Shown: piece after piece, positions 49,927 through 59,485 of the stretch | Numbering within the stretch: the first letter of the stretch is position 1 | How the letters are laid out: each line of letters starts with the position of its first letter | Assembly (NCBI GenBank): GCA_030692565.1 | Contig: JAUYAO010000057.1 | Location: 1 to 64,000 of the forward strand | DNA length: 64,000 bases | Source of the DNA: Nitrospira sp. | GTDB lineage: Bacteria > Nitrospirota > Nitrospiria > Nitrospirales > Nitrospiraceae | Reading direction: 5' to 3' | The notes under the pieces: model-generated | What the model was told of the DNA's origin: nothing | Databases searched by the model: none | What the model saw: only the letters and a program-made list of their open reading frames with translations | Program-made: the position numbers and the translations under genes

Positions 49927-51054
49927 ATGTTTGACGAACAATCTCATGGTATCAAGATATCGCGCCAAACCCTGTACGGCCAAGTCTGGTCCACGCCCAT
50001 GACCAAGCTAGCCAAGGAGTATGGAATTTCAGACGTGGCGTTGGCCAAGATCTGCAAGAAACTGAACGTTCCCTACCCAGGTCGCGGCTACTGGCGGAGA
50101 AAGGAGACCGGCAAAGCCGTCAAGCGGCCTCCCCTCCCACCCAACTCAGATCCAGCAAAACAGGCTGTGACGATTCATCCTACTATTCGACCTGCCTCTC
50201 TAGAACCGGCTTCAGAAGAAACCACTCAACGGATCACGGCTGAGCAGACTCCCGAACAAAAGATCGAGGTACCTGATCGTCTCGGCAAAACGCATCGACT
50301 GCTGAGTGGACAGCTAACCCAGTGGCGATCGGCCTCGGTTGATGAGTATGGTGCAATCCGGTCAGGTAGTTTGAGGCAGCTCAATATTCGGGTAAGCCCA
50401 CAACACCTCTCTCGGGCGGTACGCATCATGAACGCCCTCTTCCTCGCGTTGGAGGCTCGCGGTCATCAAGTCGGCATTCAGGCCGGGTATAAGAAAACAC
50501 TGGGCGTTCGTATCGACGGACAGCCCGTTGAGTTTGGGCTCGAAGAGAAATTTCAACGAAGTGAACGTTCAGAAGAGAAGAATCGAAAACAGGATCCTTG
50601 GGGATACCGTCGGTATGAGTACGTCTCCACCGGGACGCTGATGTTGAAGATCACCGAATGGGGAGCCGATGGACTGCAGAAGACCTGGAGCGATGGCAAA
50701 ACCACCAAACTTGAAAACTACCTGAACGACTTTGTCGTGGGACTATTGAGGGTTGCGGAAGCGGTCAAGGCTCGTAGGCGGAAGCAGGAGCAAGAGGAAC
50801 AGCTTCGACGAGAAGCCGAACGCCGACGTCAGGAAGAAGCGATCAAGCGGCAAGAAGAGTTGGCCAGACTGCAGGCCTTGGAGCAGGAAGCCGCGAATTG
50901 GGCAAAGGCCCAGCAACTAAGAACCTACCTGTCAGCCCTCAAGGACATGCTAACCATCAAACATGGCGAGATTCAGCCAGGAAGCCGTGCAGATCAATGG
51001 CTTACCTGGGCGCATCAACATGCGGATCGGCTAGATCCACTGGTAAACAGCTGA
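49927..51054 (+). CDS. HTH-like N-terminal and coiled-coil protein beside the restriction locus
   Basis: 375 aa. The N-terminus (ISRQTLYGQVWSTPMTKLAKEYGISDVALAKICKKLNVPYPGRGYWRRKETGK) looks like a helix-turn-helix and is shared with many unnamed proteins on mobile and defence islands. The middle is a strand-rich domain (LNIRVSPQHLSRAVRIMNALFLALEARGHQ). A long Arg/Glu/Gln coiled coil follows (about residues 275-330), then a short tail (GSRADQWLTWAHQHADRLDPL). AGGAGG precedes the ATG. It lies 96 bases before hsdR on the same strand. A regulator or accessory of the locus is possible; no function is known to me. Confidence 0.7.
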   Translation: MFDEQSHGIKISRQTLYGQVWSTPMTKLAKEYGISDVALAKICKKLNVPYPGRGYWRRKETGKAVKRPPLPPNSDPAKQAVTIHPTIRPASLEPASEETTQRITAEQTPEQKIEVPDRLGKTHRLLSGQLTQWRSASVDEYGAIRSGSLRQLNIRVSPQHLSRAVRIMNALFLALEARGHQVGIQAGYKKTLGVRIDGQPVEFGLEEKFQRSERSEEKNRKQDPWGYRRYEYVSTGTLMLKITEWGADGLQKTWSDGKTTKLENYLNDFVVGLLRVAEAVKARRRKQEQEEQLRREAERRRQEEAIKRQEELARLQALEQEAANWAKAQQLRTYLSALKDMLTIKHGEIQPGSRADQWLTWAHQHADRLDPLVNS

Positions 51055-51150
51055 ATTTACACTTACTTCCCCTCCCAAGTTGGGATGCATTCTTAGAAGG
51101 AAACGGGTATTCTGCGGCGGCAAATCCTTTAGCAGCCAGGGTCTTGGTAT

Positions 51151-53529
51151 ATGGCAGAACTGGACAAGAAAGCTCTCACCGAACGAGATATCTGCACCAA
51201 GTTTATTACGCCCGCACTAGTCGGTTCAGATACTGCCAAGTGGAATGTGATGACCCAGCTTCGCGAGGAGTATTACTTCACCAAGGGCCGGGTTATTGTT
51301 CGCGGGAAGACGGTGAAACGAGGTGAGGCGAAGAAAGCGGACTATCTACTCTTCTATAAGCCAAACATTCCCATCGCCATCATCGAAGCCAAGGACAATA
51401 ACCACTCAGTAGGCGCTGGGATGCAGCAGGCATTGGAATATGCCGAGACTCTCGATGTCCCGTTTGCCTACAGCTCTAACGGTGATGCCTTTCTAGAGCA
51501 CGATCGTACGTCTACATCCGAGACGGTGGAGAGGGAAATCCCCCTCAGTGACTTTCCATCGCCCGAAGAGCTCTGGGCACGTTTTTGCCAATCCAAAACC
51601 TATACTGCCAAGCAAGCACATGCGACTACACAGGATTATTTTGATGATGGCTCGGGGAAATTGCCTCGCTATTATCAGCTCATCGCTATCAATCGAACCG
51701 TCGATGCAATTACCCGTGGTGAGAACCGCATTCTGCTTGTCATGGCTACCGGCACAGGGAAGACCTACACGGCGTTCCAGATCATCTGGCGCTTGTGGAA
51801 GTCAGGAGCGAAAAAGCGCATCCTCTTCCTCGTCGATCGCAACATCCTCGCCGACCAAACCAAGACCAACGATTTCAAACCGTTCGGTCAAGCGATGACC
51901 AAGATCACCAAGCGCACGGTTGATAAAGCATTCGAGATTTACCTCTCGCTGTACCAGGCCGTCACGGGCACCGAGGAAGAACAGAATATTTACAAGCAGT
52001 TCTCCCCGGATTTCTTTGATCTTGTCGTCGTGGACGAGTGCCACCGAGGCAGCGCGGCCGAAGATGCCAACTGGCGCAAGGTGCTGGAGTATTTCTCTTC
52101 GGCTACTCAGATCGGCATGACGGCCACACCCAAGGAGACGAAGGATGTCTCCAACATCGAATACTTCGGCGACCCGCTCTACACCTACTCACTCCGGCAG
52201 GGTATCTCCGATGGCTTTCTCGCGCCATACAAGGTGGTCCGTATTGGCATTGATAAAGACTTGGAAGGGTGGCGGCCAGAAAGGGGTAAAACGGACAAGT
52301 ATGGTCAGGTGATCGAAGATCGCGAATACAATGTCACCGACTACGACCGCAATCTCATCCTTGAAAAGCGGACGGAACTGGTCGCCGCGAAGATCACCGA
52401 GTTCTTAACGGCGACCGATCGCTTCGCCAAAACGATCGTCTTTTGCGAAAACATCCCCCATGCTGAGCGGATGCGTCAGGCGCTGGTCAACGCCAATCCA
52501 GACCTGGCTGCGGCCAATAGCAAGTATGTGATGAGGATCACCGGCGACAATGAAGAAGGAAAGGCCCAGCTCGATAATTTCATCGACCCTGAATCCACGT
52601 TTCCAGTCATCGCCACGACCTCGCAGTTGATGTCCACCGGCGTAGATGCTCAAACCTGCCATCTCATCGTGCTGGATAAGACCATCAATTCGATGACGGA
52701 GTTCAAGCAAATCATCGGTCGTGGGACGCGCATCAATGAAGACTACAATAAGCTCTTTTTCACCATCATGGATTTCAAACGAGCCACGGCGCTCTTTGCG
52801 GATCCAGACTTCGATGGCGAGCCCGTTCAGATCTATGAACCTCGCCAGAATGAGTCACCAGTTCCTCCTGATGAGATGGAGGGGCGGGATGAAGTGCACC
52901 CTGATGACTATGCTGATCTTGGTTCGGAGGGTGATGAAGAGCCGCCTGCGGTCCATGAACGTCCGGCGAAGTACTACGTGAACGATGTAGAGGTGACCGT
53001 TGCGACGGAGCGGGTTCAATATCTTGATGAACATGGCCAACTCATTACGGAGTCGCTCAAAGACTACACGCGCAAGACCGTACGGAAATCCTACACGTCG
53101 CTCGACGCCTTCCTGAACGCCTGGAAGGATGCCGACCGCAAGCAGGCCATCGTTGAAGAGCTTTCAAGCCGTGGCGTGTTTCTGGATGAACTCGCTGAGC
53201 AGGTCGGTCGAGACTACGATGCCTTTGACCTCATCTGCCATGTCGCCTTCGACCAGCCACCGCTCACACGCCGCGAGAGAGCCGACAAGGTCAAGAAGCG
53301 GCATGTCTTTGCCAAGTATGGCGCAAGCACGAGGGCTGTGCTCGAAGCCTTGCTTGAGAAGTATGCCGATGGCGGCATTAAGAGTGTGGAGTCTCTTGAA
53401 ATCCTCAAAGTCGATCCACTGACGCACTTCGGAACGCCCATCGAAATCATCAATCTATTCGGGGGAAAGAATCACTACATAGCCGCCATCCGAGAACTCG
53501 AAACGGCCCTCTACCAGAAAGCTGCCTAG
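51151..53529 (+). CDS. hsdR: Type I restriction enzyme R subunit (EcoEI-type)
   Basis: 792 aa. The N-terminal nuclease domain has Asp in KADYLLFY and EAK in IAIIEAKDNN (PD-(D/E)XK). The SF2 translocase motifs follow: Walker A MATGTGKTYTAF, DECHRG (motif II), TATP (III), IGRGTRINEDY (VI). The C-terminal domain is EcoEI-type and interacts with HsdM/HsdS. It cuts unmodified DNA after translocation. Start at 51151 is an ATG without a strong ribosome site. It is followed by hsdM after three bases. Confidence 0.95.
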   Translation: MAELDKKALTERDICTKFITPALVGSDTAKWNVMTQLREEYYFTKGRVIVRGKTVKRGEAKKADYLLFYKPNIPIAIIEAKDNNHSVGAGMQQALEYAETLDVPFAYSSNGDAFLEHDRTSTSETVEREIPLSDFPSPEELWARFCQSKTYTAKQAHATTQDYFDDGSGKLPRYYQLIAINRTVDAITRGENRILLVMATGTGKTYTAFQIIWRLWKSGAKKRILFLVDRNILADQTKTNDFKPFGQAMTKITKRTVDKAFEIYLSLYQAVTGTEEEQNIYKQFSPDFFDLVVVDECHRGSAAEDANWRKVLEYFSSATQIGMTATPKETKDVSNIEYFGDPLYTYSLRQGISDGFLAPYKVVRIGIDKDLEGWRPERGKTDKYGQVIEDREYNVTDYDRNLILEKRTELVAAKITEFLTATDRFAKTIVFCENIPHAERMRQALVNANPDLAAANSKYVMRITGDNEEGKAQLDNFIDPESTFPVIATTSQLMSTGVDAQTCHLIVLDKTINSMTEFKQIIGRGTRINEDYNKLFFTIMDFKRATALFADPDFDGEPVQIYEPRQNESPVPPDEMEGRDEVHPDDYADLGSEGDEEPPAVHERPAKYYVNDVEVTVATERVQYLDEHGQLITESLKDYTRKTVRKSYTSLDAFLNAWKDADRKQAIVEELSSRGVFLDELAEQVGRDYDAFDLICHVAFDQPPLTRRERADKVKKRHVFAKYGASTRAVLEALLEKYADGGIKSVESLEILKVDPLTHFGTPIEIINLFGGKNHYIAAIRELETALYQKAA

Positions 53530-53532
53530 CCT

Positions 53533-54996
53533 ATGCCTAACGTTTCGAACATCGTGAAAACCATCCAAGACATCATGCGCAAGGACGCCGGGACTTATGG
53601 CGACGCGCAACGACTCGAACAGCTCGGCTGGATGTTCTTCCTCAAGATATTTGACGATAGCGAGAGGCAGAGGGAGCTTTTCGACGACGCCTACAAATCT
53701 CCGCTTCCAAAACATCTCCGCTGGCGGACGTGGGCTACCGACGCTGAAGGGATCACAGGCGAGGCCCTCCTGGATTTTGTCGATAATACGCTGCTGCCAA
53801 AGCTTGAGAATCTTTCGGGCGGTGCTGACAAGATTGCGGGACTGATCCGCATGACGTTCAAAGACGTCAATAACTACATGAAGAACGGCACGTTGATGCG
53901 CCAGGTCATCAACAAGATCAACGACATCGATTTCAATGCGTCCGATGACCGCCATATGTTCGGCGATATCTACGAGAAGCTCCTCAAGGATCTACAGTCT
54001 GCCGGTAACGCAGGTGAGTTTTATACCCCACGGGCCGTGACGCAATTTATCGTTGAGCAGGTGAACCCCAGCCTGAAGAAGCGCGAAACTATCCTTGACC
54101 CGGCCTGTGGCACGGGAGGCTTCTTGGTCTGTGCCATTGAGCATTTGCGTAAACAGGCCAAGACCGAAGCCGATGAAGCCTTCATTCAGGAGTGTTTTTC
54201 TGGCATCGAAAAGAAACACCTGCCGCACGTCTTGTGCATGACAAACTTGCTGCTGCACGGCATTGATGTGCCTTCCAACGTGCGGCATGACAACACGCTG
54301 GCGCGCCCGCTGCGCGACTGGTCGCCCAAAGAGCGAGTGGACGTCATCGTCACGAACCCGCCGTTCGGTGGCATGGAGGAGGACGGCATCGAATCGAACT
54401 TTCCCTCAGAGTTCCGCACCCGCGAGACCGCCGATCTCTTCCTCGTGCTCCTCATGAAGATCCTCAAGCCCGGCGGCCGCGCCGGACTCGTGCTGCCTGA
54501 CGGCACGCTGTTCGGCGAAGGCGTCAAAACACGCATCAAGGAAGCGCTGCTCAACGAGTGTAACCTGCATACCATCGTTCGGTTGCCCAACGGCGTCTTC
54601 AATCCCTACACCGGCATCCGTACGAATCTATTATTCTTCACCAAGGGCCGGCCTACGACAGAGGTCTGGTACTACGAGCATCCATATCCACCTGGCGCCA
54701 AGAGCTACAACAAGGGTAAACCTATCCGCATCGAGGAATTCGAAGGCGAGCGCGCCTGGTGGGGCATCGAGGCAGACGGCTTCAAAGCCCGCGTGGAGAA
54801 CCAGCAGGCCTGGCGCGTCTCCATCGACACCATCAAGGCCGGCAACTTCAACCTGGACCTGAAAAACCCGCACAACCCCGACACCGGCCCCGGCGACGTG
54901 GACCACCTGCTGCCCGAGTACGAACAACTCCTCGCCCAAATCGCCGAGACACGCGCACAGTTGAAGGCTCAGCTCATGGCGGCGCTGACCCGATGA
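53533..54996 (+). CDS. hsdM: Type I modification methyltransferase M subunit
   Basis: 487 aa adenine-N6 methyltransferase. An N-terminal HsdM_N helical bundle (KTIQDIMRKDAGTYGDAQRLEQLGWMFFLKIFDD) is followed by motif I DPACGTGGFLV, and motif IV NPPFGG (VIVTNPPFGGME). It protects host DNA and is needed for both methylation and cutting. It overlaps the next gene by ATGA. All motifs are intact. Confidence 0.95.
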   Translation: MPNVSNIVKTIQDIMRKDAGTYGDAQRLEQLGWMFFLKIFDDSERQRELFDDAYKSPLPKHLRWRTWATDAEGITGEALLDFVDNTLLPKLENLSGGADKIAGLIRMTFKDVNNYMKNGTLMRQVINKINDIDFNASDDRHMFGDIYEKLLKDLQSAGNAGEFYTPRAVTQFIVEQVNPSLKKRETILDPACGTGGFLVCAIEHLRKQAKTEADEAFIQECFSGIEKKHLPHVLCMTNLLLHGIDVPSNVRHDNTLARPLRDWSPKERVDVIVTNPPFGGMEEDGIESNFPSEFRTRETADLFLVLLMKILKPGGRAGLVLPDGTLFGEGVKTRIKEALLNECNLHTIVRLPNGVFNPYTGIRTNLLFFTKGRPTTEVWYYEHPYPPGAKSYNKGKPIRIEEFEGERAWWGIEADGFKARVENQQAWRVSIDTIKAGNFNLDLKNPHNPDTGPGDVDHLLPEYEQLLAQIAETRAQLKAQLMAALTR

Positions 54997-56150
54997 AAAA
55001 GAAGCCCGTCGTCGCTACACGAACCGCCGTGGCCAAGACTACGCCCGACAGCCTCGCTCCGCTCATGACGGAGGTGCGCAAGCTCATCCAGTCCGCCCGC
55101 CGAGGAGTTGCTTCCGTCGTCGATACGTTTCAGGTGATGACCAACTTCGAGATCGGTCGCCGCATCGTCGAGCATGAGCAGAAGGGTGAAAAGCGGGCCG
55201 CGTATGGGGCCGAACTGTTGAAGGAGCTTTCGGCGCGGCTGACGGAGGAGTTTGGGCGGGGGTTTTCTGTGGTGAACTTGTCGAATATGCGGAGATTTTT
55301 CCTCCTCTGGCAGAAGCGGATTCAGATTCTTCAGTCACCGGCTGGAAAATTGAGACTGCCCTCCTCAAAAGGCCGGTCGGCAACCGACCCATCGGCAATT
55401 ATTCAGGCAGTGACTGAAAAATCGAACTCGCCCCCATTTGTCTTGAGTTGGACACATTACGTCGAGCTGCTCGACATCAACGACCCGGACGAACGGAGCT
55501 TTTACGAAATCGAGTCGGCCAACTCAGGCTGGAGCGTCCGCGAACTCAAACGCCAGAAAGCCGCCAGCCTCTATGAACGGCTCGCCCTCAGCCGCGACAA
55601 AGCCGGCATCAAGCGCCTCGCCCGCGAAGGGCAGATCGTCACGAAACCGGAAGACCTCTTCAAGGAACCCCTCGTGCTCGAATTCCTCGGTCTGGAAGAG
55701 CGCGCCCGCTACTCCGAGTCCGATCTCGAATCCGCCCTCATCACCCATCTCGAACAGTTCCTCCTCGAACTCGGCAAAGGCTTTCTCTTCGAGGCGCGGC
55801 AGAAGCGGTTCACCTTCGATGGCGACCACTACTTTCTCGACCTCGTGTTCTACAACCGCCTCCTGCGCTGCTACGTCGTCATTGATCTGAAGCTCGACAA
55901 GCTCACCCACCAGGATCTCGGCCAAATGCAGATGTATGTGAACCACTACGACCGCCAGGTGAAACTGCCGGAGGAAAACCCCACCGTCGGCCTGCTCCTG
56001 TGTAAGGAGAAGAAAGACGCCGTGGTAAAACTCACTCTGCCCAAAGGCGCCAACATCCACGCCAGGGAATACCAGCTCTACCTTCCCTCGAAGGAACTGC
56101 TCAAAGCCAAGCTCCTCGAATGGACCCGTGCTGAAGAAGCCAAGACATGA
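54993..56150 (+). CDS. YhcG/DUF1016-family PD-(D/E)XK nuclease inside the hsd operon
   Basis: 385 aa. The N-terminal half is a helical DUF1016_N domain (LMTEVRKLIQSARRGVASVVDTFQVMTNFEIGRRIVEHEQKGEKRAAYGAELLKELSARL). The C-terminal half is a PD-(D/E)XK nuclease (KRFTFDGDHYFLDLVFYNRLLRCYVVIDLKLDKLTHQDLGQMQMYVNHYDR) with Asp and Asp-x-Lys visible. Starts inside the hsdM stop (ATGA) and ends inside the hsdS start (ATGA), so all three are coupled. Insertion of this family between hsdM and hsdS is a known arrangement of unproven function, perhaps an auxiliary nuclease. Confidence 0.9.
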   Translation: MKKKPVVATRTAVAKTTPDSLAPLMTEVRKLIQSARRGVASVVDTFQVMTNFEIGRRIVEHEQKGEKRAAYGAELLKELSARLTEEFGRGFSVVNLSNMRRFFLLWQKRIQILQSPAGKLRLPSSKGRSATDPSAIIQAVTEKSNSPPFVLSWTHYVELLDINDPDERSFYEIESANSGWSVRELKRQKAASLYERLALSRDKAGIKRLAREGQIVTKPEDLFKEPLVLEFLGLEERARYSESDLESALITHLEQFLLELGKGFLFEARQKRFTFDGDHYFLDLVFYNRLLRCYVVIDLKLDKLTHQDLGQMQMYVNHYDRQVKLPEENPTVGLLLCKEKKDAVVKLTLPKGANIHAREYQLYLPSKELLKAKLLEWTRAEEAKT

Positions 56151-57775
56151 AGCTGGAAACCTTCTTCGAGAAGTTCGACCAGTTCGCCGACGCGCCCGAT
56201 GCGGTGGCGAAGATGCGGAGCTTGATTCTGCGATTAGCGATGCAGGGAAAGCTTTCCGAACCTCACAAAGCCGACGATCCAGTTAGCGAATTGTTGCGCG
56301 ATGTAGAGAAGGACAAAACGCGGCTTGGCCTCGAAAGCTCTGCCAAAGCTACAAACGGAACCTCTAGTATCTTGGGCGATGAACCGGAGGATGTGGTTCC
56401 CGCGAGATGGACTTGGGTGCGTTTCGGTAATATTGCACGCCACAACGCTGGGAAGACACTTGATAAGGGCCGTAATCGTGGGGATCTCCGAGACTACATC
56501 ACGACTTCGAATCTTTATTGGGGATTCTTCCAACTCAATGCGGTCAGGCAAATGCCGATCCTGGACGATGAGCTTGAACGCTGCACGGCGATCAAAGGAG
56601 ACCTCCTCATCTGCGAAGGAGGCGAGGCCGGACGAGCCGCAGTGTGGCCGCACGATCGCGACATTTCCTTTCAAAACCATGTCCACCGAGCGCGATTCTT
56701 CGCAGGGATCAATCCTTACTTTGTTCAGCGCTATTTAGAGAAGCTCAACGCTACCGGCGAGATCGAGAAATATCGGAAGGGCGTAGGCATCTCAAACATG
56801 TCGGGCAAGGCGTTGGCGAGCATACCGATTCCCCTCCCGCCCCTCGCCGAGCAGAAACGGATTGTGGCGAAGGTGGATGAGCTAATGGCGTTGTGTGATC
56901 GGCTGGAGGGGCAGCAGCAGGAACGGGAGACGCGGCACGCCGTGCTCGTCCGCGCAGCGCTGGCCCGCTTTGCCGACGCGCCCACCCCGGCCAACCTCGA
57001 CCTGTTCTCCCACAAGTCCTACAGCATCCCCCCAGCGGACCTCCGCAAAACCATTCTTACTCTCGCCGTCCAAGGCAAACTCGTCCCTCAAGACCCTAAC
57101 GACGAACCGGCGGAGTGTGCGCTTCGTATATGTGGTGTTGATATGAAGCGATGGGATGTCACGAAAGAGGAGGAGCGACAGGATGTCCCGAGTTCATGGA
57201 CTTGGATTAGGTTCGCAGGAGTTGGCGAACAGCGGCTTGGGAAGATGCTCGATGCACAAAAGAACCGTGGGGAGTTGAAGCCCTATCTCAGAAACACTAA
57301 CGTGCAGTGGATGCGGTTCGGACTCGACGATGTGAAGGAAATGCGCGTTGAAGAACGGGAAGAAGAGGAACTTCGGCTAAAGCATGGCGACTTATTGATT
57401 TGTGAAGGTGGAGAGCCAGGTCGGTGCGCCATCTGGCGCGACGAAGTTCCTGAAATGTATTTCCAGAAAGCCCTGCATCGCATTCGTCCATGCAATGCAG
57501 TCCTTTCTGAGCTCTTGGCGCTGAATCTTCAGATTGACTGCCAAAACGGGGTGCTCGCAAACTACTTCACGGGTGCAACAATCAAGCACCTCACAGGGCG
57601 CTCCCTGAGCTCGTATCCAATCCCTATTCCACCCCTTGCCGAGCAACGCCGCATTGTCGCCAAAGTGGATCAACTGATGGTCTTGGTAGACCAGTTGGAA
57701 ATCCAGCTTGCGCATTCTCGTGATACCGCCGAGAAACTCATGGAAGCCGTGGTCACTGAACTGACTGCCCACTAA
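56147..57775 (+). CDS. hsdS: Type I restriction specificity subunit
   Basis: 542 aa with two target-recognition halves. Each half has a TRD followed by a helical spacer ending PLAEQKRIVAKVDELMALCDRLE and PLAEQRRIVAKVDQLMVLVDQLE; these spacers set the distance between half sites. The first TRD is about residues 70-225, the second about 330-500. The two TRDs resemble each other (RWTWVRFG, LICEGGEAGRAAVW; SSWTWIRFA, LICEGGEPGRCAIW), so the bipartite site might have similar halves. ATGA overlap with the YhcG gene. Fully intact. Confidence 0.95.
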   Translation: MKLETFFEKFDQFADAPDAVAKMRSLILRLAMQGKLSEPHKADDPVSELLRDVEKDKTRLGLESSAKATNGTSSILGDEPEDVVPARWTWVRFGNIARHNAGKTLDKGRNRGDLRDYITTSNLYWGFFQLNAVRQMPILDDELERCTAIKGDLLICEGGEAGRAAVWPHDRDISFQNHVHRARFFAGINPYFVQRYLEKLNATGEIEKYRKGVGISNMSGKALASIPIPLPPLAEQKRIVAKVDELMALCDRLEGQQQERETRHAVLVRAALARFADAPTPANLDLFSHKSYSIPPADLRKTILTLAVQGKLVPQDPNDEPAECALRICGVDMKRWDVTKEEERQDVPSSWTWIRFAGVGEQRLGKMLDAQKNRGELKPYLRNTNVQWMRFGLDDVKEMRVEEREEEELRLKHGDLLICEGGEPGRCAIWRDEVPEMYFQKALHRIRPCNAVLSELLALNLQIDCQNGVLANYFTGATIKHLTGRSLSSYPIPIPPLAEQRRIVAKVDQLMVLVDQLEIQLAHSRDTAEKLMEAVVTELTAH

Positions 57776-57781
57776 TCTTCG

Positions 57782-57952
57782 TGGCGGGAGTACCTCCTCA
57801 ACCTGTGCGTTGACGCAAACTTAGACCGTGACGCCATGCGCGTCCATCTCGAAGAGCTTAACGACTATGAAGGGGTGATGAATGACCTCGTGACTGCCCT
57901 CGGCGTGAACCGCTTCAACCCGTCCGTGAAACTGGGGGAAGACCAGTACAAA
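57782..57952 (+). pseudogene. Gene debris after hsdS
   Basis: From 57782 the hsdS reading frame, past its stop, encodes a coherent stretch (WREYLLNLCVDANLDRDAMR, then LEELNDYEGVMNDLVTALG and NRFNPSVKLGEDQYKL). It ends where the carrier gene (57955, minus strand) begins. It looks like the remnant of another protein cut by a junction. I do not recognise the parent. Confidence 0.4.
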
Positions 57953-57954
57953 CT

Positions 57955-59238
57955 TCATTCTTTACATACAGCCTGCTCTCCGCGCTGCAACGCAGCTTCT
58001 TGTCGACCCAGTCTCCAGCCGATCCAGCCCCAGAGCAGCATCATCGGCACCAGCACGCCGGCCAGGATGCCAGTCGTCGCCCCCAGGGCTTTGACCCCGG
58101 ATACCAGCCAGCCGGTCGAGGCATCGCCCCCTCGCGATACGGCCGTATCGATGAAGTTCTTGGCTTTGTACTTGTCCTCACGATTCAACACGGTAAAGAG
58201 CACTTCACGGGCCGGCTTGGCAATGGCATATTCTCCCACCCGCCGCGCCACCGTGAGCGACAGAAAGATTGGCAGCAGAGGACTGACCACAATGGCCGCG
58301 AAGCCCGCCGCCGTCACAACCGGAAGCACCAGCAGCGCCGCTCCCAACCCGTACCTGAGCACCAGCCGATTCGTCACCCACACCTGCATCACGAACGTCA
58401 GGACATTCACGATGAGATCCAGCCCGGCAAACAGGCGAGTCCGGGCTTCAGGCGTGGAGATCTCGCGCCCTACCAGCGCAGTCTGTTCCATATACAGCAC
58501 CGTCGCCGACATCGTGAGGAGGAAGAGATACGCACAGATGCCCAGGAGATAGGGAGAAGCCGCGACCGCCCGAATCCCCGCCCACATGCTGCCGCCCAGC
58601 GGCACATCGGCCGCCGTTTTCCCATAGGGCGCATGAACCGCGGCCCACCGGTCCAGTCGAGCAATACAGACCCCGCACAGCGCCAGCCATCCCGCCGACG
58701 CCAGCATCAACACAGGAATAGGCCATAGGTAGGTAATGCCCGTTGTCGCCAATGGGCCTGCGATCGCCCCCAGACTCCCCCCCGCGGCAATCACCCCGAA
58801 CAGCCGAACGCCCTGCGCCGGGGCAAACACATCGGCCATGAAACTCCAAAACACGGACACCACGAACAGATTGAACACCGAGAGCCAGACGAAGAACGCC
58901 CGGGCGATCCACTCCGGATGCCACTGTGCCGTCATCGCCGCAAAAAACAGCAGCAGATGGCTGATGAAAAATCCATAGACCGACAACAGCAGGCGCGCGC
59001 GCGGCAACCGGGCCGACAAGAATCCAAACAGAGGCGTGGCAACGAGAAGCGTGAGAAACGTCCCGGTCATCATCCAGGGCAAGTGCCGCACGCCGCCTTC
59101 AATGGCCATCTCATCGCGCACCGGCCGCAGCATGTAGTAGCCGCACAACAGGCAGAAGAAATAGACAAACGACCAGAGCAGCGGCACCCGCTCCTCCGGC
59201 TCGGCCTTCACCCATTTCCAGATCGACAACTGCGACAC
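57955..59238 (-). CDS. MFS/ATP:ADP-translocase-like carrier
   Basis: 427 aa with about 12 hydrophobic segments. The beginning SFVYFFCLLCGYYMLRPVRDEM and the RARLLLSVYGFF, VNLF/FNLFVV segments are typical of the NTP/NDP exchange (AAA, NTT) transporter group and its free-living relatives. Substrate is unknown; in free-living bacteria such proteins may move nucleotides or other metabolites. The GTG at 59238 follows AAGGAG at close range; upstream frame from 59292 (TTG) is less supported. Inner membrane. A 123-base repeat lies between it and the divergent aldolase gene. Confidence 0.8.
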   Translation of the reverse strand: MSQLSIWKWVKAEPEERVPLLWSFVYFFCLLCGYYMLRPVRDEMAIEGGVRHLPWMMTGTFLTLLVATPLFGFLSARLPRARLLLSVYGFFISHLLLFFAAMTAQWHPEWIARAFFVWLSVFNLFVVSVFWSFMADVFAPAQGVRLFGVIAAGGSLGAIAGPLATTGITYLWPIPVLMLASAGWLALCGVCIARLDRWAAVHAPYGKTAADVPLGGSMWAGIRAVAASPYLLGICAYLFLLTMSATVLYMEQTALVGREISTPEARTRLFAGLDLIVNVLTFVMQVWVTNRLVLRYGLGAALLVLPVVTAAGFAAIVVSPLLPIFLSLTVARRVGEYAIAKPAREVLFTVLNREDKYKAKNFIDTAVSRGGDASTGWLVSGVKALGATTGILAGVLVPMMLLWGWIGWRLGRQEAALQRGEQAVCKE

Positions 59239-59347
59239 AGTCTCCTTCCGATTCGTCTCCAGACAGTGCCCCACCGCTCTCCTCTCCCGCAAGAGAAAAA
59301 ATTTGCTAGAATGGGCGCGGGATATCTACTACTCACACGCTCATCAG

Positions 59348-59471
59348 CAGGATGCTCAAACAGACTGTCCAGCAAGACCGCAGCGAGCGAAGGACCGAGG
59401 CGTACTTTCTGGAGTACGTTGAGGACCTGAGCGATGCGAGAACGCCGCTGGCAGGTTGTTTCAGCATCCTG
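59348..59471. repeat. 123-base palindromic repeat, copy 3
   Basis: Ends CAGGATGCTC and CAGCATCCTG as in copies 1 and 2; centre GGCGTAC...GTACGTT. It lies in a divergent gap and its right end is only four bases before the aldolase ribosome site (AGGAGG). A frame that starts inside it at 59456 is not the true gene start. Confidence 0.85.
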
Positions 59472-59485
59472 CCTCAGGAGGCCTC

